From the NCBI GenBank assembly GCA_028285105.1, contig JANQQE010000030.1:248001-312000 (forward strand): a stretch of 64,000 nucleotides of DNA. The letters run 5' to 3'. Origin of the DNA: Alphaproteobacteria bacterium. GTDB lineage: Bacteria > Planctomycetota > Phycisphaerae > UBA1845. This document shows positions 36,789-44,446 of this stretch, one piece after another (position 1 is the first letter of the stretch; each line of letters begins with the position of its first letter). A model generated the notes under the pieces. The model was given only the letters and a program-made list of their open reading frames with translations, made no database searches and was not told the origin of the DNA. A program made the position numbers and the translations under genes.

Positions 36789-37826
36789 ATGAATGATCAT
36801 TCATTGATTGACGAGTTTCTCAACTATCTGAACTACGAGCGGCACTTCTCTCCGCATACGGCGAAGTGTTACTCGGCAGACCTCGCTCAGTTCTGCCAGT
36901 TCTTGACGAGCGAAACTGCCGATGCCGGTACGCGGTTCGCCGGTGCCCAGTTGGCCGACACCCAGTTGGATGGTGGAGGAAGTTCCTTCCAGGCTCAGCA
37001 AGCTGCGAACGGTTCTGGCGGTCAAACTGCGACGACCATTGCGGAAACTACCGACCTGCGTCGCAAGCTGCTTGAGATCGACGTGGACGATGTGCGTCGC
37101 TTCCTAGCGTACCTGGCCAAGCAGGACTACTCAAAGTCAACGACGGCGCGCAAACTCGCCACGCTGCGAAGCTTCTACAAGTTCTGCCTCCGTCGCAGTT
37201 ACATTGAATCCAACCCGCTGGTTTCGATCCGTACACCGAAGCAGGAAAAGCGATTGCCAAAGTTTCTGGAAATTGATCAGATCAACCGTCTGCTCAATAC
37301 GCCAGATGAAACCACCGTGCTGGGTTCGCGCGACAAAGCGATGTTTGAAGTGCTGTACTCGACCGGTATCCGCGTCAGTGAGTTGGTCGATTTGAACCTC
37401 GTCGATGTGGACGAAACCGCCCAGTGCATTCGTGTTCGCGGTAAAGGCAAAAAGCAGCGCACCGCCCCCGTCGGCCCAACGGCACTCGGTGCCATCGATC
37501 GCTATATGCAACTGCGAAACGCCGACCCAAGGTCAGCCGACTTCGACAAGGACGCCCTGTTCGTCAACAAGCACGGCAAAAGGCTCAGCACCAGAAGCGT
37601 ACGCCGAAAGCTGGACAAGTACCTCGCCCAAGCCGGCTTGGATACCAGCGTCAGCCCACACACGCTACGCCACAGCTTCGCCACGCACATGCTCAACAAC
37701 GGTGCCGACTTGCGAGGTGTTCAGGAGCTGCTCGGGCATCAGTCGATCTCAACCACGCAGGTCTACACGCACCTGACATCAGCAAGACTAAAATCGGCCT
37801 ACGACGCCGCTCACCCGCGCTCGTAA
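36789..37826 (+). CDS. xerC: Tyrosine recombinase XerC with an insertion in the N-terminal domain
   Basis: 345 residues from ATG 36789. The SAM-like N-domain (about 5-40 and 90-125) is interrupted by a low-complexity stretch of about 45 residues rich in Gly, Ala, Gln and Thr (QLADTQLDGGGSSFQAQQAA). The catalytic domain carries Arg (STGIRVSEL), Lys (GKGKKQRTAP), [26 protein letters not shown] and Tyr in QVYTHL. The likely partner of XerD (18164-19093). A decayed copy of its last 65 codons lies 2.5 kb downstream. Confidence 0.9.
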   Translation: MNDHSLIDEFLNYLNYERHFSPHTAKCYSADLAQFCQFLTSETADAGTRFAGAQLADTQLDGGGSSFQAQQAANGSGGQTATTIAETTDLRRKLLEIDVDDVRRFLAYLAKQDYSKSTTARKLATLRSFYKFCLRRSYIESNPLVSIRTPKQEKRLPKFLEIDQINRLLNTPDETTVLGSRDKAMFEVLYSTGIRVSELVDLNLVDVDETAQCIRVRGKGKKQRTAPVGPTALGAIDRYMQLRNADPRSADFDKDALFVNKHGKRLSTRSVRRKLDKYLAQAGLDTSVSPHTLRHSFATHMLNNGADLRGVQELLGHQSISTTQVYTHLTSARLKSAYDAAHPRS

Positions 37827-37854
37827 GCAACTTCAGAAAAGAATCAAAAGAACC

Positions 37855-37887
37855 AACCGGTCGTCGATTTCGACGATCGGTTTTTTT
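37855..37887 (+). terminator. Rho-independent terminator after xerC
   Basis: AACCGGTCGTCGA pairs with TCGACGATCGGTT (one G-U), followed by a T-run. Confidence 0.8.
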
Positions 37888-38025
37888 ATGCACTGAATTT
37901 GGAATCAGGACCGATAACTCACGGTTCTTCCAAAGGGTCATCAGTCCATCCGCGAACGCAAGTCTTTCATTTTAAGCGAGTTAAGAGCTGCCGTTCGATG
38001 GGTGGCAGCAGCTTGGGTTTCGTTA

Positions 38026-38031
38026 TATAAT
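38026..38031 (+). promoter_or_regulatory. Possible -10 box of the PEP-CTERM gene
   Basis: TATAAT at 38026-38031; no good -35 lies 16-18 bases upstream (TGGCAG at 38003). A start near 38038 would coincide with the first base of the structured leader. Confidence 0.4.
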
Positions 38032-38037
38032 AATTTC

Positions 38038-38098
38038 CCTTGCAGTGGGTGTCATCCGACACCCAGCGGGCCTGCAAGGTAGCCCCTTCTTGAGGGGC
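38038..38098 (+). promoter_or_regulatory. Structured leader before the PEP-CTERM gene
   Basis: Outer stem CCTTGCAG (38038-38045) with CTGCAAGG (38072-38079), enclosing inner stem TGGGTGTC-ATCC-GACACCCA, then directly a third hairpin GCCCCT-TCTTG-AGGGGC (38082-38098). About 128 further bases lead to the start codon. It may be an RNA regulatory leader or GTAG/GTGG palindromes inserted here. Apart from this and the xerC terminator, 37827-38226 holds nothing recognised. Confidence 0.55.
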
Positions 38099-38226
38099 AA
38101 AACCCACAAATCAAAAAGGGAACGAGAGAGAACGGAACCGTCAGGTTCTGATTGTGCGCCTCAGTTTGGTCGCAGTCAGGGCATATCGGTCTTGTGCGCA
38201 TTTGGGTTCTTAACAAGGAGGACATC

Positions 38227-39153
38227 ATGTTCCGAACGCTCTCTCTCACGTTGGCCATCTCTGCCATGTCATGGGCTGGGACGGCGCAGGCTGGCTCGCT
38301 CTTGGTTGTCGATTCAGGCAATGACAAAGTTGGGTTGTACAGCGGCGCGGACGGCACACCCATCGACACGGACTTCATCGACATCGCGGCTGCGGCGACT
38401 GCGGTTGGTTACACAGGTGGATTGACCCCCATCGAGGCGCTGGAAGTCAATGGTGAAATCTGGGTCACCGATCAGGTCGCGGATCGAATCTGGCGGTTCG
38501 ATACCTCGGGCAACTTTGTCGCCGACCTGCTTCCCGGACAGATCGACAATGTCCGAGGGTTTGAAGTTGTGGGCGATACCGTTTATATCGCTCAGGGTGG
38601 CAATGCGGATCAAGTCGAAGGAATCGTGACGCTCGATGTTCCGTCGTTGTCGCTTACCGGATCGTTCGCATCGGGAGCTGCCGGCGACATCAGTTACTAC
38701 GATGTTGAGTTTTACAACGGCGAATTGTTTGTCTCGAACATCGATTCTGGAAATGATGCCATCGAACGATTCAGCATTGCTGGTGCATTCCTCGGCAATT
38801 TTGCAACGTCGGACGGCACCACCAGCTTTGACTTCCTGCAACAACTCGCACCGCGCACCTCAAATGGAAACTTGCTCGGTGGCGGGTTCAGCGTTCCTGC
38901 TGGTGTGTACGAGTTCCAACCCGACGGAACGCCGCTGGGCATCGTTGCCGGTCTCGATGGCGGCCCGCGCGGAATCCATGAACTCGATAACGGAGAGATT
39001 CTTTGGACCAACGGAAGTGCCGTGCAGACAGATGGCGGTATCACTCAGGGAAGCGGACAGTACCGATACATCACGCCAACGCTGATCCCGGAACCGGCTG
39101 CGATATCGTTGCTGGCAATCGGTGGACTGTTCTTGCGACGACGCAATCGGTAA
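38227..39153 (+). CDS. PEP-CTERM-anchored exported beta-propeller-like protein
   Basis: 308 residues, with AAGGAGGA just before the ATG. Signal peptide 1-22 (cut after AQA). The body contains repeated strand pairs typical of NHL/SMP-30-like propellers (LLVVDSGNDKVGLYSG, IWVTDQVADRIWRFDTSGN, VYIAQGG, LFVSNIDSG). The C-terminus IPEPAAISLLAIGGLFLRRRNR is a complete PEP-CTERM sorting tail: motif, hydrophobic helix and Arg-rich end, recognised by exosortase. Likely cell-surface or matrix. Convergent with a second PEP-CTERM gene. Confidence 0.85.
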   Translation: MFRTLSLTLAISAMSWAGTAQAGSLLVVDSGNDKVGLYSGADGTPIDTDFIDIAAAATAVGYTGGLTPIEALEVNGEIWVTDQVADRIWRFDTSGNFVADLLPGQIDNVRGFEVVGDTVYIAQGGNADQVEGIVTLDVPSLSLTGSFASGAAGDISYYDVEFYNGELFVSNIDSGNDAIERFSIAGAFLGNFATSDGTTSFDFLQQLAPRTSNGNLLGGGFSVPAGVYEFQPDGTPLGIVAGLDGGPRGIHELDNGEILWTNGSAVQTDGGITQGSGQYRYITPTLIPEPAAISLLAIGGLFLRRRNR

Positions 39154-39182
39154 ACCGAAGAGTCTCGCAACTTAGCCGAACA

Positions 39183-39221
39183 AAAACCGCCCCAGCAATT
39201 CGCAATGGCTGGGGCGGTTTT
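39183..39221. terminator. Bidirectional terminator between two PEP-CTERM genes
   Basis: AAAACCGCCCCAGC pairs perfectly with GCTGGGGCGGTTTT around an 11-base loop. A/T runs on both sides suit termination of both convergent genes. Confidence 0.85.
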
Positions 39222-39286
39222 GATTGGTATAACCAAATGTCTCTTGCTGATCACCCGCTATTTGACCGGGGCTCGCAGCTCGGCCA

Positions 39287-39784
39287 TCAGCGACGACGGC
39301 GAATCAAAGCGACGCCCGCGATTCCGAACAATGCGAGGGTGGTCGGTTCCGGCACCAAAGTCGGATCAACCAGCTGGCCGCGAATTTCTCCGCCACCGAA
39401 AACCGTCGAGTGAATGTTGATGTAAGTCAATCCGTTCAACACGTCGGCGATTCGCGACCCGGGAATAACACCGTTACCGCTGTAACTGCCAGCGGAGACG
39501 CCCGCATCGAAACTCAATCCAAACACCACACCGGCAGGGCTGCCAGCCGGGGCATAACCGTGAAGGTGAGCATTGTTTGAAAGACCGACGAAATCTTGAA
39601 ACGTCCCGGTGATCGACATGTCGCCGGTGACATCGTCAAGGATGGCCGTCGCTAAACCGGTCGCCGGCGTGGCGGCAGGCGGTACTTCCTGAGCGCCATC
39701 GAGTGAAATGTCGAACTGCCACAAATCCGCGCGGGCTGTCGAGGCGATCGCCAACACGGCCAATAGTCCAATTGTTTTTCGCAT
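39287..39784 (-). CDS. CHRD-domain protein with PEP-CTERM tail
   Basis: 165 residues; signal peptide 1-19 (ASTARA). A CHRD domain covers about 22-140: FDISLDGAQEVPPAATPATG, ITGTFQDFVGLSNNAHLHGYAPAG, TYINIHSTVFGGGEIRGQL, the usual CHRD landmarks. The tail VPEPTTLALFGIAGVALIRRRR is a PEP-CTERM signal. AGGAGGTA precedes the ATG. CHRD domains occur in secreted proteins of unknown activity. Convergent with the other PEP-CTERM gene. Confidence 0.88.
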   Translation of the reverse strand: MRKTIGLLAVLAIASTARADLWQFDISLDGAQEVPPAATPATGLATAILDDVTGDMSITGTFQDFVGLSNNAHLHGYAPAGSPAGVVFGLSFDAGVSAGSYSGNGVIPGSRIADVLNGLTYINIHSTVFGGGEIRGQLVDPTLVPEPTTLALFGIAGVALIRRRR

Positions 39785-40179
39785 TCTTCCTACCTCCTTA
39801 AATTCGGGTGTCCAATTTTGCTACAAACGCGCCTTCTGCCCGAAATTCGCCATTCGCCTGAGAGAATCAAACGCGATGGATATGGTGTTCACTATCCCAC
39901 CCAAACCGGGTCCGGGACAATAGGGCATTTTAACTGCTTGGACCCGAATCCACGTTGGCGATGATGCAACAGCGCACCGCATCAATCGGAAAATGTGTTT
40001 AACTGGACCCGGCATTGCAGCAATTCATTTTTATCGAATGCAGCAGAGTTAATCTGGGCAACCTTCACAAACCAAGCCGCTGCAATGGCTAAGGCAGAAA
40101 CCAGGGTGTTGGCCCCAGATTCTCACGACAAGGAGAACGTGTTTTTTTCGATTTGACAAACCGCCTGACGCCATTACGG

Positions 40180-40204
40180 GTGGCCCAAGTTTTCAAACTT
40201 GGGG
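40180..40204. repeat. GTGG-headed palindrome
   Basis: GTGG followed by CCCAAGTTT-TC-AAACTTGGG, a perfect 9-base inverted repeat. Confidence 0.6.
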
Positions 40205-40306
40205 TCTCGATTCCTCTCTTAAGCACTCGATCAACCAAACCAATGCCCCGGCACCTGCAATCCAATCAAGAATCCCAATCAAAAGGACTGCGCCCCTCCG
40301 CGCGTT

Positions 40307-40501
40307 CAAGCCGGCTTGGATAAGAGCGTCAGCCCGCACAAGCTACGCCACAGCTTCGCAATGCAAATGCAAATCATCGGTGCCGATCCACGAAACGTGC
40401 AATAACTGCTCGGCCACCAGTCAATCTCAACCACGCAGGTATACACGCACGTGACATCAGCAAGACTAAAATCCGTCTACGACGCCGCCCACCCAAGATC
40501 G
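40307..40501 (+). pseudogene. Decayed duplicate of the xerC 3' end
   Basis: The frame reads QAGLDKSVSPHKLRHSFAMQMQ, a TAA stop, then [31 protein letters not shown], matching XerC from the same QAGLD to its last residues with about three quarters identity and no frameshift. The xerC stop codon is replaced by CAA. Similarity continues past it into the terminator and the TTATGCACT...GAATTT...GAATC stretch found after xerC. The catalytic Arg, His and Tyr are retained but the stop and missing domains make it non-functional. Confidence 0.85.
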
Positions 40502-40653
40502 CAATTATTGGCCGATTCATTCGGCCTTCAGGACAAATGCAATGTTAACGCAAGCCGGTTGTTTAAAACGACGGCCGTTTCGTTATGCACTAAGTGAATC
40601 ATCAAATTTAGAATCGAGATTCCCAACCAAATGACTTGGGCCGTTCGCCCCTA

Positions 40654-41457
40654 TCATTTTTTGCGGGCGGCTTTGAGCTTCTCTTCCAAACGAGCCCTTT
40701 TCTCTTTCAACGTCGCTACTTGGTCACGTAATTTATTAGTCTCATCGGCACATCCTTCGTACAATGACTGGAATTTTCTCTCTGTTGATGAGCCCGCTGT
40801 TTGCCTTGCCAATTCGGCGCGCTGCTGACCAAGCGCTTGTATTGCTTCGAGAAGCGTCTTTTGTAGTTCTTGCGCATTTCCAGTAGCGTCCTTGAGCGCA
40901 GTCTCACTTGCATCAGCGCGAGCCCGCTCTTTTGCTAACTGCCCCTCAAGCTCTTCATTGAGTTTCATATTGGAAGCAAGCTCTCCATTGAGTTTCACAA
41001 TCTGCTCCTCTGCGCCTCGCCAATTCTGCTCATAGTTCGCCGTAACCTTCGTGTAGTAGAATGACATTGCTACTAGAATAATGGCTGCACCGCCGATGAG
41101 GTTTCCCCATGTGAATAGCCCTCCCAAATAGGATTTGGCGGGTAGCGGTTCGCTAAGTCCCTTTGGTATGCTCTGGGCTGTCGTAGTGGCAATGACTCGG
41201 GTCTGATAAAGTTTCCAGAATCCCGCGACAAGGCCCAACTCTCGGGCATGAGCCTTTTCCTTTTCTTCAAGCAGTCGATCCTGCATTTTGGCCACCACGG
41301 CAGAAGCCAAACCGCATTGCGCAGAATTCAGACTTTGGTTCTTGCCACCAAAAGCTTCATTAATAGTCGGGTCTTTCAGAACCCCTCTCAGTGTATCTCG
41401 AATCGGCAGCACAAGTTGATCGACCTGGGACACCTTTTTTTGGATTAGATTACTCAT
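40654..41457 (-). CDS. Membrane-anchored coiled-coil protein
   Basis: 267 residues from ATG 41457, with GGGAG 7 bases upstream; codons further upstream to 41616 look non-coding. An N-terminal soluble part (1-110), one membrane helix (about 117-137, GNLIGGAAIILVAMSFYY), then an almost uninterrupted coiled coil (about 145-267) ending in KEKRARLEEKLKAARKK. Codon use and GC are lower than the neighbours, compatible with transfer. No family recognised. Confidence 0.7.
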   Translation of the reverse strand: MSNLIQKKVSQVDQLVLPIRDTLRGVLKDPTINEAFGGKNQSLNSAQCGLASAVVAKMQDRLLEEKEKAHARELGLVAGFWKLYQTRVIATTTAQSIPKGLSEPLPAKSYLGGLFTWGNLIGGAAIILVAMSFYYTKVTANYEQNWRGAEEQIVKLNGELASNMKLNEELEGQLAKERARADASETALKDATGNAQELQKTLLEAIQALGQQRAELARQTAGSSTERKFQSLYEGCADETNKLRDQVATLKEKRARLEEKLKAARKK

Positions 41458-41879
41458 ACGAATCTCCCAATTGGCGTAGCTGTACACCGATCGCGCACGA
41501 TCACTAGACTCAGGCACACCATGATATGGACAAGGTAGCCGTCGAAAACGCGATTCGCGACGCTCAGTCGGCGTGTCCGGATAGTATAGGAAAAACGCCA
41601 AATTAGTCACGGTCAAAGAACATGCTATCCACGAGTTGAGCCTTGATGCGATCGAGCCACAACCACAACCGCGTGCATTCCTCTAGAGAAGCTGGGGGCT
41701 CGAAAAGTTTGGATAGATTCGTGGGACAAGCGATTTGTCCCTTCGGTTTGAGTATTCGCTTGTCTTGAATGAAGCCCCACACTGGTGTTAGTGCGGTACG
41801 TCAGTTGCAGTTTGAATTTGCTAAAGAAGATGCGACGCAATTCGAATCAAGTTTTCGTAACAGAAAGCCCATTGTACGA
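41458..41879. other. Intergenic region with one palindrome
   Basis: 422 bases with no supported gene; a 71-residue minus-strand frame (41625-41840) has no ribosome site and unlikely composition. Contains the palindrome at 41721-41741. Confidence 0.55.
41721..41741. repeat. GTGG-headed palindrome
   Basis: GTGGGACAAGCGATTTGTCCC: GGGACAA / TTTGTCCC arms around GCGA. Confidence 0.6.
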
Positions 41880-42215
41880 TCATGCCATCAGGACGTAAAG
41901 CACCCAAATGCCGATACCGACGGCGTACATGCTTCCCACTATGGCTGCGCATAGGACGACCGAGGCGGCGGGGACTTCTTTCAGGTCTTCGCACTTGATG
42001 GTCTTGTAGACGATGCTGATTCCGAGGCACAGAGGTATGAGCATTAGCATTCGCTGCCAGCCGGTCAGCACGCTTGGGGTTAGCAGACCGGCGATGACCG
42101 CACTTTTTGAGCCAGTGCTTGCTATGGTTGAAGCTGTGCTTGCGATGATGGTATTGGCAATGGCGGTACAGTTCGTTATTGCGATTGAGGTCGTTATTGT
42201 TGCGAGTTCTATCAT
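41880..42215 (-). CDS. Small hydrophobic membrane protein
   Basis: 111 residues from ATG 42215, which overlaps the upstream stop as ATGA. A Thr/Ser/Ala/Ile-rich N-terminus (MIELATITTSIAITNCTAIA) is followed by membrane helices at about 55-75 and 85-110, separated by the charged stretch KTIKCEDLKEVP. No family recognised. Translational coupling to the DUF6677-like gene suggests they act together in the membrane. Confidence 0.75.
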   Translation of the reverse strand: MIELATITTSIAITNCTAIANTIIASTASTIASTGSKSAVIAGLLTPSVLTGWQRMLMLIPLCLGISIVYKTIKCEDLKEVPAASVVLCAAIVGSMYAVGIGIWVLYVLMA

Positions 42216-42682
42216 GGCGAGCCTTGCGTTGGTGGCGGATTGGCTTGGGTCGGCGGGCCGATGCTGCGGCGCACATAGTTTGGATCGGTCATCGCCAGCA
42301 CGTCGAGAATGATCAAAATGTTCAACATGCCTGCCACACCGGTGAAGATGATGGCCACGTCCTCTTCGGCAAAACCGGCGCGTTCTTTGGGATGGCTGTT
42401 GGCCCGAAATTTGCCGACGCCCAATGCAACGAGCGCGTGACTCCCGGTGCAAATCTGCCCGACGAACCAGGCCTTTCGACGGGTCGGTTGAACCGATGAC
42501 TGCACGCCCGCAACCGCCACCCCACCCCAAAAGGTGGCTGCGACGACGATCATTAAAATGATGCCGCGCTTCTTCTCGCCGAGATACACGTGGCCAGCCC
42601 CGGGCAAAATCCAGGCGAGCAGGCCAGCGATCGCGATGCGAATGAACGGCGGTTCGGTTGAGTTGGCGGATTTTCTATTCAT
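42212..42682 (-). CDS. TM2-like membrane protein (DUF6677-like)
   Basis: 156 residues. LAWILPGAGHVYLGEKKRGIILMIVV near 20-45 is the TM2-like helix-turn-helix, followed by FWGGVAVAGVQSSV and a long helix near 110-130 with a Pro-rich tail. The length and motif match small planctomycete membrane proteins placed in DUF6677. Function unknown; it may sense or bind a membrane partner. Coupled by overlap with the next gene. Confidence 0.78.
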   Translation of the reverse strand: MNRKSANSTEPPFIRIAIAGLLAWILPGAGHVYLGEKKRGIILMIVVAATFWGGVAVAGVQSSVQPTRRKAWFVGQICTGSHALVALGVGKFRANSHPKERAGFAEEDVAIIFTGVAGMLNILIILDVLAMTDPNYVRRSIGPPTQANPPPTQGSP

Positions 42683-42758
42683 GAAGCTCTATTAAATCGG
42701 ATTTCTATTCGAACGCGCCAAGTACCTGCCGCCGCCCTATTACCCACCGCCACGCTTA

Positions 42759-43001
42759 TTACCCGCCACCACATGGACCAAAGTCACCGCAGCGCCCGCA
42801 CATCGGCATGTCGCCGGAAGCGCCGGTGGCGTCGCCTTTGGCCAGTCCACCTTTAGATTGGCCGGCTGCAAAAGTGCTGATTGCCCTCTGCGTCTCGCGC
42901 GAACCGCAATGCGGGCAGGTCGGCTTGGCTGTTCGATTCGAGCGAACGAGTTCCTCGAAATCGCGCTGGCAGGATTCACATTGGTATTCGTAAATGGGCA
43001 T
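42759..43001 (-). CDS. FmdB-family zinc-ribbon regulatory protein
   Basis: 80 residues from ATG 43001 (MPIYEYQCESCQRDFEELV, the standard FmdB beginning). Zinc ribbon CESC..CPHC is complete; the tail MPMCGRCGDFGPCGGG adds further Cys residues, also usual for the family. Named after a regulator of formamidase in Methylophilus, but the general role is unknown. Stands alone on the minus strand. Confidence 0.85.
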   Translation of the reverse strand: MPIYEYQCESCQRDFEELVRSNRTAKPTCPHCGSRETQRAISTFAAGQSKGGLAKGDATGASGDMPMCGRCGDFGPCGGG

Positions 43002-43269
43002 CGTATTCGTCGTCACACCAAACGGCATACCTTTACCGGGCCGGACAACCGGCAGTCGCATCAGTATATGAAGCACACACAACCGCCGCAACAATCTGCC
43101 CGGTCGCCGCGATCGGCCCACGAGATGGTCGCGTCCGTGACGGATTCTTGCGGGTTCGCGTTGACAACCGGGTGCATCGTCGGATCATATGTGGCGCATC
43201 CTGCATGCAAAGTGGGTCATGCACGATACGACAATCATGCTCGACACGACCCAGGCAAGGGAGACGATC

Positions 43270-43668
43270 ATGCACAATCATTTTGGCGAACAACGATGGC
43301 ATCAGAACCGACACCGGTGGATATCATTTGGGATGGCGATGAGCTGCCTGGTGATCTTCAGCGGTTGCAGTATCACCGGTCATTGGAAAACCGTCCGGAT
43401 CAAACCGATCGAAATGACCGACGAATTTGCGTTGTCTTCGGTCAGCTTTGATAGCGACGGGAAATACGCAGCCGTCGTCAAATACGATGGAAAGTCACGT
43501 ACGACATCCGGCAAGTACGAATGGGACGGATTCACACTGAAGCTCAATCCGCGCGATGGTGAAGACCGCCAATACGGCGGTGAGATATGGTGGGGAAAAA
43601 CGCTCAAGTTGCATCACAAAGGCGACGAGCAATCGATGACCGGCGTTCTCGAACGGATGGCCGAATAG
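43270..43668 (+). CDS. Small lipoprotein with lipocalin-like strand pattern
   Basis: 132 residues from ATG 43270 with GGGAG 7 bases upstream. Lipobox VIFSGC (Cys about 37). The remainder alternates short strands (GHWKTVRIKP, YAAVVKYDGKSRTTSGKYEWDGFTLKLNP) ending in MTGVLERM, a beta-sandwich or lipocalin-like pattern found in small planctomycete lipoproteins. Starts a probable transcript with truB 12 bases downstream. Function unknown. Confidence 0.7.
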   Translation: MHNHFGEQRWHQNRHRWISFGMAMSCLVIFSGCSITGHWKTVRIKPIEMTDEFALSSVSFDSDGKYAAVVKYDGKSRTTSGKYEWDGFTLKLNPRDGEDRQYGGEIWWGKTLKLHHKGDEQSMTGVLERMAE

Positions 43669-43680
43669 ACGGGGCGCATC

Positions 43681-44424
43681 ATGGCCACACCGGTCATCGA
43701 CGGTTTCATCAACCTCAACAAACCTGTGGGCATCACCTCGGCGAAAGCGCTTTACAAGGTGCGGTCAGCCAGCGGTATGCGCAAGAGCGGCCACTCCGGT
43801 ACGCTCGACCCGGCGGCCAGCGGCGTGCTGGTGCTGTGCGTCGGCAAAGCGACAAAAACCGTCGAATGCCTGATGAACCACCCGAAGGTCTACGAGGCCA
43901 CCGCGCGACTCGACGTCACCAGCGAAAGTCTCGACAGCGATTCCGGACTTATTCCGGTCGAAACACCCAACATTCCAACGCATTCCGATGTGACCGAAGC
44001 GGTCAGCAGTTTTGAAGGCACACAGGAACAAATCCCACCGATCGTCAGCGCCTTGAAAATCGGCGGTGTTCCCGCGTACAAACTCGCCCGTCGCGGAGAG
44101 CAGCCAACCATGAAACCGCGAAAAATCACAGTCTATTGGATGCGATTGATCGCGTACGATTGGCCAACGATTTCCTTCGAAATGGCGTGTGGACGCGGAA
44201 CATATGTGCGTTCGGTCATCCGCGACCTCGGCGAAAAGCTGAATTGCGGTGGATGCCTGACGGGGTTGATTCGCAGGCAGGTCGGACCATTTCACATCGA
44301 CGACGCCTGGACCCTCGATCGATTGCAGACAGCCAACCCGGTGGACTATATACTGCCCCTGTCGCGTTGGGATGAAACGGTGCGGAAGGATCCGCCACCG
44401 GTTCCACCGCGCCCCGAAGTTTAG
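43681..44424 (+). CDS. truB: tRNA pseudouridine(55) synthase
   Basis: 247 residues. Makes the universal pseudouridine 55 in the T loop of tRNA. DGFINLNKPVGITSAKAL at the start and GHSGTLDPAASGVLVLCVGKATK with the catalytic Asp near 43 are diagnostic; CGRGTYVRSVIRDLGEKL is the third landmark. The C-terminal PUA domain is absent or very short, and a Pro-rich tail (PPPVPPRPEV) ends the protein. The GH3 gene begins 22 bases later. Confidence 0.95.
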   Translation: MATPVIDGFINLNKPVGITSAKALYKVRSASGMRKSGHSGTLDPAASGVLVLCVGKATKTVECLMNHPKVYEATARLDVTSESLDSDSGLIPVETPNIPTHSDVTEAVSSFEGTQEQIPPIVSALKIGGVPAYKLARRGEQPTMKPRKITVYWMRLIAYDWPTISFEMACGRGTYVRSVIRDLGEKLNCGGCLTGLIRRQVGPFHIDDAWTLDRLQTANPVDYILPLSRWDETVRKDPPPVPPRPEV

Positions 44425-44446
44425 GCAAGGTGGGCACGATATCTCA

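Larger units (their letters stand above)
39785..40653. other. Long intergenic region with palindrome and xerC remnant
   Basis: 869 bases without an intact gene. The first half is A/T-richer and shows nothing coding. It contains a perfect palindrome at 40184-40203 and a decayed xerC 3' end at 40307-40501 followed by a degenerate copy of the xerC terminator region. Confidence 0.65.

Noticed and set aside
36789-37826. Integrase of a mobile element
   Set aside because: The protein matches housekeeping XerC apart from the insertion; no excisionase, att-like tRNA end or cargo genes adjacent.
38003-38020. Sigma-54 promoter for the PEP-CTERM gene
   Set aside because: TGGCAG and TTGG are present, but the spacing is one base short of the -24/-12 rule.
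41625-41840. 71-residue minus-strand frame
   Set aside because: No ribosome site and implausible composition.
41458-41879. tmRNA or other structured RNA
   Set aside because: Only one short palindrome; no tRNA-like ends or tag frame.
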